Below the pieces are notes generated by a model. It made no database searches and had not been told where the DNA came from. It worked only from the letters and a program-made list of their open reading frames with translations. The position numbers and the translations under genes are program-made. A stretch of 7,645 bases of DNA from an uncultured Lachnospiraceae bacterium (GTDB taxonomy: Bacteria; Bacillota; Clostridia; Lachnospirales; Lachnospiraceae): assembly GCA_947653315.1 (NCBI GenBank), contig CANTGP010000137.1, forward strand, positions 1-7,645. Reading direction: 5' to 3'. The stretch's first letter is position 1. Each line of letters begins with the position of its first letter. Shown piece by piece: positions 1 to 4,692 of the stretch.

Positions 1-166
1 CCGGGCTCTTCGTTGTGGAACTTGCCTGTAAGCCAGTAAAACGGTTGTCCGTGCTTTTGTCCAAGTATGTAATGTTACCCGATGCGGTCTTTACTTCTGC
101 ATTTACCTTGTCCAATAAATGTTTTGTCTTGCCCTTACCTTTTTTACCTGCTATTAATTGAACCAT
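1..166 (-). CDS. N-terminal fragment of a P-loop (Walker A) protein, cut by the left window edge
   Basis: The frame opens with ATG at 166-164 and stays open to the window edge (55 codons, no stop). The start is well supported: an AGGAGGG ribosome binding site (174-180) lies 7 bases upstream and a promoter lies just beyond it. The protein begins MVQLIAGKKGKGKTK, and residues 7-14 (GKKGKGKT) fit the Walker A pattern GxxxxGKT, so nucleotide binding is likely. From memory, small uncharacterised ATP-binding proteins with this opening occur in Lachnospiraceae; their cellular role is unknown to me. Residues 1-38 (through YLDKS) look like that family. The following 17 residues do not look like its usual continuation, and another frame of the last ~60 bases looks more protein-like (see findings). 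The gene may therefore be truncated, frameshifted or joined to foreign sequence at the edge. It is a transcription unit separate from the operon upstream. Confidence 0.6.
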   Translation of the reverse strand, partial: MVQLIAGKKGKGKTKHLLDKVNAEVKTASGNITYLDKSTDNRFTGLQASSTTKSP

Positions 167-186
167 TGGTGAACCCTCCTAAAGTA

Positions 187-212
187 AATTCGGTCTCGAA
201 AACGACCTAATT
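187..212. promoter_or_regulatory. Inverted repeat at the expected transcription start (possible operator or 5' mRNA hairpin)
   Basis: AATT-C-GGTC, an 8-base centre, then GACC-T-AATT: two arms of nine positions that are complementary except for one mismatch. On the minus strand it starts about 3 bases after the -10 box and ends 20 bases before the start codon at 166. That is where a repressor operator would block initiation, or where a 5' leader hairpin would form. No clear U-run follows it on the minus strand (the sequence goes on to TTACTTTAGG), so it is a poor match to an intrinsic terminator for the upstream operon, although a weak terminator role cannot be excluded. Confidence 0.45.
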
Positions 213-214
213 CC

Positions 215-243
215 ATTATAGTTTATCTTGCCTTAAAAAACAA
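215..243 (-). promoter_or_regulatory. Sigma-A-type promoter for the P-loop gene
   Basis: On the minus strand, TTGTTT (238-243) serves as the -35 box and a perfect TATAAT (215-220) as the -10 box, separated by exactly 17 bases (221-237). The -35 box ends 3 bases after the stop codon of the upstream carboxypeptidase gene. The start codon it would serve lies about 50 bases downstream, with a strong ribosome binding site in between. The spacing and the perfect -10 box make this the best promoter candidate in the window. It marks the boundary between the cell-shape operon and the next unit. Confidence 0.75.
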
Positions 244-246
244 CTG

Positions 247-1320
247 CTAATTCTTAATTTCCCCAAGTAAATCCGTCATGCCCCCATAGAGCGTTTCCCC
301 CGTTTCGGAACGGAGGATGACCGAAATATAAGATTTTCCCGACGCATCCCTGGACAGCAAAATCAGGCACCGTCCTGCCGCCTTGGTGGTTCCGGTCTTT
401 CCGCCGATGACCGTAACCGTACCCGGTGCGGTCTCCGCCCCCTGCAGGTATTGGTTGGAATTGTTGACGGTAATCTCCTTTTCCCTGCCTTCCCGGTCAT
501 GGTATACGGTTGTGTAGCTGGGCATTTGGATGATTTCGTTAATTAACTGGTATTCCAACGCTTCGTTAAAAATCAGGTACATGTCATAAGCCGTCACGTA
601 ATGGTCTTCCGCCGTCAGACCGTGCGGATTGGAAAAATGGGTATTGGTCGCGCCCAGCGCCAATGCCTCTTTGTTCATCATATCGCAGAAATTCTCCACG
701 GAACCGCCGATGCCTTCCGCAATCAGCACGGCGGCATCGTTGCCGGAATTAATTAAAAGCAGGTGGAGCGCCTGGGTAAGCGTCATTTGGTCCCCTTCCT
801 TAATCCCGCTGAGCTGTGCGCCCGCTTCCGTGATTTTTACGTTTGCCGACGCCGTCAGCATGGTATCCGGCGAACCGTATTTTAAAGCGACCAAAGCCGT
901 CATGATTTTGGTTAAACTTGCCGGCGCCAGTTGTTCGTGTACATTTTTGGCATAAATCGTCTGCTTATCGTCGCGGCAGAAAAGCCCTGCCGCCTCCGAC
1001 TGGGACAAATCCACGTCGGTTCCCGCCGTGACGTCTTTGTCCACCACGCATAAATCCATGGCAAAGGGTTCCGCCATGTCGTCGCTTTCCGACGGGGAAT
1101 CCATGCGGAAACCGCTGACCGGATAGTCCGGGGAATACGCCATTTCAAAGGATTTGCCGCCGCAGCCCGTAAAAAATGCGGTGGCGATTATCAGGGCGGC
1201 TAACACGCCGGGTTTCTTTCTTCCCGTTTCCTTTTTTTCCGTTTTTGGTTCCATTGGTTCCGTTATTTCCGCCATTTTCTCTTTTTTCTTTTGGATGTCA
1301 ATCTTATTTATACATTTCAC
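247..1320 (-). CDS. D-alanyl-D-alanine carboxypeptidase (peptidase S11 family), probable lipoprotein
   Basis: A low-molecular-weight penicillin-binding protein expected to remove the terminal D-Ala from peptidoglycan pentapeptides outside the membrane, limiting cross-linking. All three active-site motifs are present: SLTK (Ser135 nucleophile, Lys138), SGN (192-194) and KTG (308-310, in GGKTGTTKAAG). After a lysine-rich leader, residues 38-50 are hydrophobic and run into FFTGC (Cys53), which fits a lipobox, so the protein is probably lipid-anchored. The chain ends soon after the catalytic core (357 aa). The C-terminal PBP5-type domain and amphipathic anchor of E. coli DacA or B. subtilis DacA/DacF appear to be absent. 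The listed start is GTG at 1320, which overlaps the mgsA-like stop by 17 bases and has AGGAG about 12 bases upstream. ATG at 1275 (residue 16) is a reasonable alternative but has only a weak A-rich ribosome site. It is the last gene of the operon. The family assignment is secure; the exact paralogue (dacA, dacF or other) is not. Confidence 0.92.
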   Translation of the reverse strand: MKCINKIDIQKKKEKMAEITEPMEPKTEKKETGRKKPGVLAALIIATAFFTGCGGKSFEMAYSPDYPVSGFRMDSPSESDDMAEPFAMDLCVVDKDVTAGTDVDLSQSEAAGLFCRDDKQTIYAKNVHEQLAPASLTKIMTALVALKYGSPDTMLTASANVKITEAGAQLSGIKEGDQMTLTQALHLLLINSGNDAAVLIAEGIGGSVENFCDMMNKEALALGATNTHFSNPHGLTAEDHYVTAYDMYLIFNEALEYQLINEIIQMPSYTTVYHDREGREKEITVNNSNQYLQGAETAPGTVTVIGGKTGTTKAAGRCLILLSRDASGKSYISVILRSETGETLYGGMTDLLGEIKN

Positions 1321-1699
1321 GCCACTCTAAGTCTCCTCTGTCCAGGGATTTAATCAGCAATTCCGCAGATGCAAGGTTTGTCGCCAACGGAATGTTGTAC
1401 ATGTCGCACAGGCGCATCACATTATTTACGCCCGGCTCATGGGATTTCGGCGCCTGCGGATCCTGTAAGAAAATCACAAGGTCAATGTCGTTGGCCTCAA
1501 TCTGCGCACATAACTGCTGTTCGCCCCCCAAATGTCCGGCAAGGTATTTATAAATGCTTAAGTTGGTTACTTCTTCAATCAGCCGGCCCGTTGTCCCCGT
1601 GGCATACAGTGCGTTTTTGCTCAGAATCCCCTTGTACGCGATGCAGAAATTCTGCATCAGCTTTTTCTTGGCATCGTGTGCAATCAGTGCAATATTCAT
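1304..1699 (-). CDS. mgsA: Methylglyoxal synthase family protein with altered active-site residues
   Basis: A 131-residue homologue of methylglyoxal synthase, which converts dihydroxyacetone phosphate to methylglyoxal and phosphate as a glycolytic bypass in the cytoplasm. The family is clear from MNIALIAHD at the N-terminus, LYATGTTG (31-38, phosphate loop), GGEQQ (58-62), DLVIFLQDP (73-81), SHEP (86-89) and NIPLATN (102-108). The start is ATG at 1699, with GAGAGGG just upstream; a longer frame begins at 1762 inside rodA but lacks this support. Several functional positions differ from E. coli MgsA: its catalytic Asp71 (GGDQQ) is Glu60, its Asp101 (HDPDV) is Gly90, its phosphate-site Ser65 is Ala54, and Pro67 is His56. 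His19, Asp20, Asp91 and His98 are kept as His8, Asp9, Asp80 and His87. The fold is secure. Catalytic activity is doubtful, so the gene symbol denotes homology rather than proven function. It sits 31 bases after rodA and overlaps the carboxypeptidase start. Confidence 0.88.
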   Translation of the reverse strand: MNIALIAHDAKKKLMQNFCIAYKGILSKNALYATGTTGRLIEEVTNLSIYKYLAGHLGGEQQLCAQIEANDIDLVIFLQDPQAPKSHEPGVNNVMRLCDMYNIPLATNLASAELLIKSLDRGDLEWREMYK

Positions 1700-1730
1700 T
1701 GTTGTACCCTCTCTTATCCAGTCATAGTTT

Positions 1731-2843
1731 CTAGTAATATTTTTTGCATTGCAGACCAACATTCAGTACGAAGCCGATTCCGATATACAGACTGACAAGG
1801 GAGGTCAGCCCGTAACTTACAAACGGTAGCGTTACCCCCGTATTCGGAAGCAGCATCGTCGTCACCCCAATATTTAAAAACCCCTGAAAACCGATAAGTC
1901 CCGCCATTCCCGCCGCTATGATGCTCCCGGCAAGGTCTTTTGCCCGGTGTGCGATAAAGATGCACTCCAGCGTGACAAGCACCAAAAGGACAATGACCAC
2001 ACAGGAACCGACAAACCCGAATTCCTCGCCGATAACGGCAAAAATAAAGTCCGTCTGCGGCTCCGAAATAAAATTCCCGTTTTTTACGGAGCTGATTTCG
2101 TTTGTCTTATAGCCTTTCCCGTACAACTGCCCGGAACCGATGGCCATAATGGAATTAAGCTGCTGGTACGCCTCGGCGTTCGCATATTTATCCGGGTACA
2201 GGAAAGCAAGGATACGCGCCTGCTGGTAATCCTTAATCAATGTCTGGTCCGGCTGGATAATAATGGTAAACAGAATAATCGCCGTAGGAATAAATACGGC
2301 AAGAATCCCCGCGACCAGCTTCCAACTGACGCCGCCCACAAACATAATGACACAGAACATGACCGCCACGACGATGGTCGTCGACAGGTTCGGCTGTTTA
2401 TAGATGAAATACAGCGACGGCAGTATGAAAAGGCAGCACAGGCCGATATTCTTAAAGGTATTCAGTTTTTCCCTATGTTTCATTATAAACTGTGCATAAA
2501 AGAGAATCAACAATATTTTTGCAAGTTCCGACGGTTGGAAACGGATTCCCAGTAAAGTAATCCATCTTTGGGCGCCGCTGGTGGTTTCCCCGAATACATA
2601 CACCAGCAGCAAAAGCCCGATGGAGCCGATATAGGACAGCCAGTATAGCTTTAAAAGTACGGAATAGTCAAACAGTGAGATTACAAGCATCAAAAAGGAG
2701 CCGAAAATAAACCCCATGATCTGTGTCCGCTGCAGCGATTCATCGGCGGCGCTTCCCACCGCGAAAATGCCGATGACCGTCAGCGCCACCACAAGAATGA
2801 CCAGTTTAAAATCATAATTCCGTATCTTATATTGCTTTAACAT
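1731..2843 (-). CDS. rodA: RodA, SEDS-family peptidoglycan glycosyltransferase
   Basis: A polytopic membrane enzyme (370 aa, roughly ten hydrophobic segments) that polymerises lipid II into glycan strands during side-wall growth, paired with PBP2. SEDS signatures are present: AQRWITLLGIRFQPSELAK (91-109, including the conserved Trp94 and the PSE motif), EPQTDFIFAVIGEEFGF (261-277) and LPNTGVTLPFVSYG (332-345). Asp265 in TDFIF corresponds to the catalytic Asp262 of E. coli RodA. The motif often written QPD reads QPN here (Asn152). The start at 2843 has GGAAAGGAT a few bases upstream and lies 24 bases after the minE stop. The choice of RodA over FtsW rests on the TDFIF wording and on sharing an operon with mreD and mrdA. 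The gene continues to mgsA after 31 bases, with no terminator in between. Confidence 0.93.
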   Translation of the reverse strand: MLKQYKIRNYDFKLVILVVALTVIGIFAVGSAADESLQRTQIMGFIFGSFLMLVISLFDYSVLLKLYWLSYIGSIGLLLLVYVFGETTSGAQRWITLLGIRFQPSELAKILLILFYAQFIMKHREKLNTFKNIGLCCLFILPSLYFIYKQPNLSTTIVVAVMFCVIMFVGGVSWKLVAGILAVFIPTAIILFTIIIQPDQTLIKDYQQARILAFLYPDKYANAEAYQQLNSIMAIGSGQLYGKGYKTNEISSVKNGNFISEPQTDFIFAVIGEEFGFVGSCVVIVLLVLVTLECIFIAHRAKDLAGSIIAAGMAGLIGFQGFLNIGVTTMLLPNTGVTLPFVSYGLTSLVSLYIGIGFVLNVGLQCKKYY

Positions 2844-2867
2844 GCTTTATCCTTTCCGTCAGATTTT

Positions 2868-3131
2868 CTATTTATTCAAATCCAAAATAGGTATGTTTGC
2901 GTACAGGGCGGGCGTTTTCCCCAGTCCTTTCGTGCTTGTCTTTGTGATTTGGATTTCCATGCTCTGTGCATCGATCTTCATGTATTTTGAGATGACCTTA
3001 GCGATATCCGTTTTTATCATTTCCATCATTTCCGGCGAACAGTTTACCCGGTCGGATATTAACAGGATTTTTAACCGGTCCTTTGCGATATCCTTGGAGC
3101 TTTTCCTTTTAAAAATGTTTGTGAAACCCAT
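2868..3131 (-). CDS. minE: MinE, topological specificity factor for division-site placement
   Basis: An 87-residue protein that stimulates the MinD ATPase and displaces MinC, restricting the division inhibitor to the cell poles. Visible parts are an amphipathic membrane-binding N-terminus (MGFTNIFK, 1-8), the anti-MinCD segment (about 11-35, with KDIAKDRLKILLISDR) and the dimerising topological domain (about 38-85, with VISKYMKID and a beta-rich end PALYANIPIL). Length matches the usual 80-90 residues. The start at 3131 is chosen because AGGGAGGGG lies 5 bases upstream and MGFTNIFK is the expected N-terminus; a longer frame from 3185 lies inside minD. Only 2 bases separate the minD stop from this start, so translational coupling is likely. 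MinE is found in Gram-negatives and many Clostridia but not in B. subtilis, which uses DivIVA/MinJ. Confidence 0.95.
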   Translation of the reverse strand: MGFTNIFKRKSSKDIAKDRLKILLISDRVNCSPEMMEMIKTDIAKVISKYMKIDAQSMEIQITKTSTKGLGKTPALYANIPILDLNK

Positions 3132-3133
3132 TG

Positions 3134-3940
3134 TTACCCCTCCCTTCTGGCTTTGGCGGAAAAGATGCCCGTAACCCTTGTCCAAAAGGAAATGGTTTTT
3201 TCAAAATCGATGAACGGGATCTCCTTTCCAAGCACCCTCTCACAGATATTTTGGTATGCCCTGCCTGCCATGGTGCTGTTTCCTACGAGAGGTTCCCCCT
3301 GATTCGTTGCTATGACTACGTTTTCATCATCCGGCACGACGCCGATTAACGGAATGGACAGGATGTCCACCACATCCGAAGCGGTCATCATTTCGCCGCG
3401 TTTGACCATGTCGTAGCGCAGCCGGTTGATAACGAGGTCGATTTTTTTGAATTCGTTGGCTTCCAGTAATCCGATGATGCGGTCCGCATCCCGTATGGCG
3501 GAGACTTCCGGCGTCGTGACCACCAAAGCCCGGTCCGCCCCCGCAATGGCATTTTGGAAGCCCTGCTCGATGCCTGCGGGGCAGTCCAGGATGATATAGT
3601 CGAACTGCTCCTTTAACTGCGCGATCATTTTAATCATCTGCGGCGGCGTCACCGCGGACTTGTCCCTCGTCTGTGCCGAAGGCATCAGATAAAGACTTTG
3701 GTGGCGTTTGTCCTTGATGAGCGCTTGTTTGACGCGGCATTTTCCTTCAATGACATCCACTAAATTGTAAACAATCCTGTTTTCCAGTCCCATGACCACA
3801 TCCAGATTCCTAAGCCCGATGTCCGTGTCAATCAGGACTACGCTTTTCCCCATGGCTGCCAAACCGGTACCGACATTTGCTGAGGTAGTGGTTTTCCCTA
3901 CCCCGCCTTTCCCTGACGTGACGACAATTACTTCACTCAT
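3134..3940 (-). CDS. minD: MinD, septum-site determining ATPase
   Basis: A 268-residue ParA/MinD-family ATPase that dimerises on the membrane with ATP, recruits MinC, and is released by MinE. It has the deviant Walker A motif KGGVGKTT (11-18) with signature Lys11 and catalytic-site Lys16, the DTDIGLRNLD segment (38-47, the Mg and switch region), and Walker B YIILDCPAGIE (115-125, Asp119). The C-terminus has an amphipathic helix (about 249-260, SFWTRVTGIF) followed by a basic tail (AKARREG), consistent with the membrane-targeting sequence. The start at 3940 has a strong GGAGGT about 7 bases upstream and lies 41 bases after minC. The length is typical of the family, and all the residues I can check for ATP binding and dimerisation are intact. 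Confidence 0.97.
   Translation of the reverse strand: MSEVIVVTSGKGGVGKTTTSANVGTGLAAMGKSVVLIDTDIGLRNLDVVMGLENRIVYNLVDVIEGKCRVKQALIKDKRHQSLYLMPSAQTRDKSAVTPPQMIKMIAQLKEQFDYIILDCPAGIEQGFQNAIAGADRALVVTTPEVSAIRDADRIIGLLEANEFKKIDLVINRLRYDMVKRGEMMTASDVVDILSIPLIGVVPDDENVVIATNQGEPLVGNSTMAGRAYQNICERVLGKEIPFIDFEKTISFWTRVTGIFSAKARREG
3137..3145 (-). promoter_or_regulatory. Ribosome binding site of minE (decides its start)
   Basis: On the minus strand this reads AGGGAGGGG, ending 5 bases before ATG at 3131. It lies within the last codons of minD, immediately before its TAA stop. It fixes the minE start at 3131 rather than at the upstream in-frame ATG at 3185, and suggests ribosomes ending minD re-initiate on minE. 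Confidence 0.8.
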
Positions 3941-3981
3941 ATACTTACCTCCATGAATTAATTTCGTCCCCTGGGCAATCC

Positions 3982-4656
3982 CTATAACGGCAGATCGTCC
4001 AGTAATTCTTTGGTGATGGGCTCCATTACGACCCGCTCATCCTTTATGTACGCTATTTTCGGCTGTACCTTTGGCCTAATCGACCACTTCATCTGTTTGG
4101 TTGTTTTATATTTGAAATCACCGATTTGTAATCTCTCCGGCGACATTTCAAGCGCAGCCACATAATGTCCCCCGCTGCCGTTTCCGCCCGCATAGGCTTT
4201 GCCGAACAGGCCGCCAAGGATGACGATGTCTTTGGTGGAAATGATGGCGCTGCCCGGATAGACATCCCCCAAAACGACGATACTGGATTCGGTTTCCAAT
4301 ACTTGTCCGTTTTTTAAGGTTCCCCGGTAAAACTGCCCTTCGTTCCCGTCTTCCTTATGGCGCTCCAACTGCTGGATGGCTTTTAAATAATTATGGTTGG
4401 TTTCCTCGTCCTTTCCCACCAGACAGACGATATGCAAATCGGAATTTTCACAGATGACGTTTAAAAGCATCCGTTCCTCCTCGTCCGACAGGCGTCTTCC
4501 TTCAAAGGAAATCGCCATTTTCGCATCCTTAAAGAAATTGCTGGATTCCCGGAACTTAAACGCTACTTCCCCCAGCAGCTCGTCAAAGGGAATTTCCCCG
4601 TTTAAGTAAACGGAAATCCCGTTTTGGAAACTTTTGATAATAACCGTATTTTTCAT
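3982..4656 (-). CDS. minC: MinC, septum-site determining protein (FtsZ inhibitor)
   Basis: A 224-residue two-domain inhibitor of FtsZ assembly, recruited to the membrane by MinD. The N-terminal domain (about 1-100, MKNTVIIKSF...) is alpha/beta and less conserved. After a hinge (about 100-108), the C-terminal beta-helix domain (109-180) has the typical wording: GTLKNGQVLETESSIVVLGD (112-131), VYPGSAIIS, DIVILGGLFGKAYAGGNGSG (143-162) and AALEMSPERLQIGD. LFGKAYAG corresponds to MRGRALAG of E. coli MinC, a region involved in MinD contact. A short tail with PKIAYIKDERVVMEPI follows. The start at 4656 has AAAGGAG upstream at good spacing. It sits 36 bases after mrdA, which places the Min genes inside the elongation operon and not next to ftsZ. 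Confidence 0.94.
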   Translation of the reverse strand: MKNTVIIKSFQNGISVYLNGEIPFDELLGEVAFKFRESSNFFKDAKMAISFEGRRLSDEEERMLLNVICENSDLHIVCLVGKDEETNHNYLKAIQQLERHKEDGNEGQFYRGTLKNGQVLETESSIVVLGDVYPGSAIISTKDIVILGGLFGKAYAGGNGSGGHYVAALEMSPERLQIGDFKYKTTKQMKWSIRPKVQPKIAYIKDERVVMEPITKELLDDLPL

Positions 4657-4692
4657 GTGTACCTGCTCCTTTATGCAGACGGCGCGGGCCCG

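Noticed and set aside
1200..1300. A-rich low-complexity coding stretch at the carboxypeptidase N-terminus
   Set aside because: It simply encodes the lysine/glutamate-rich leader; no regular repeat unit and no sign of a broken frame.
1700..1762. Longer start for the mgsA-like gene at 1762
   Set aside because: It would overlap the end of rodA, and the MNIALIAHD opening with GAGAGGG upstream matches the family's normal start.
1947..2555. Long open frame (202 codons) on the plus strand opposite rodA
   Set aside because: Its product is a hydrophilic, motif-free mirror of a hydrophobic membrane protein, it has no supporting ribosome site, and rodA on the other strand is unmistakable.
3132..3185. 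Longer minE start at ATG 3185
   Set aside because: The extra 18 residues overlap minD and do not match MinE; the strong AGGGAGGGG site and the amphipathic MGFTNIFK N-terminus point to 3131.
4685..4692. CGGGCCCG palindrome just after the PBP2 stop
   Set aside because: Only 8 bases, with no loop and no U-run, so not a terminator; such a GC palindrome is expected by chance.
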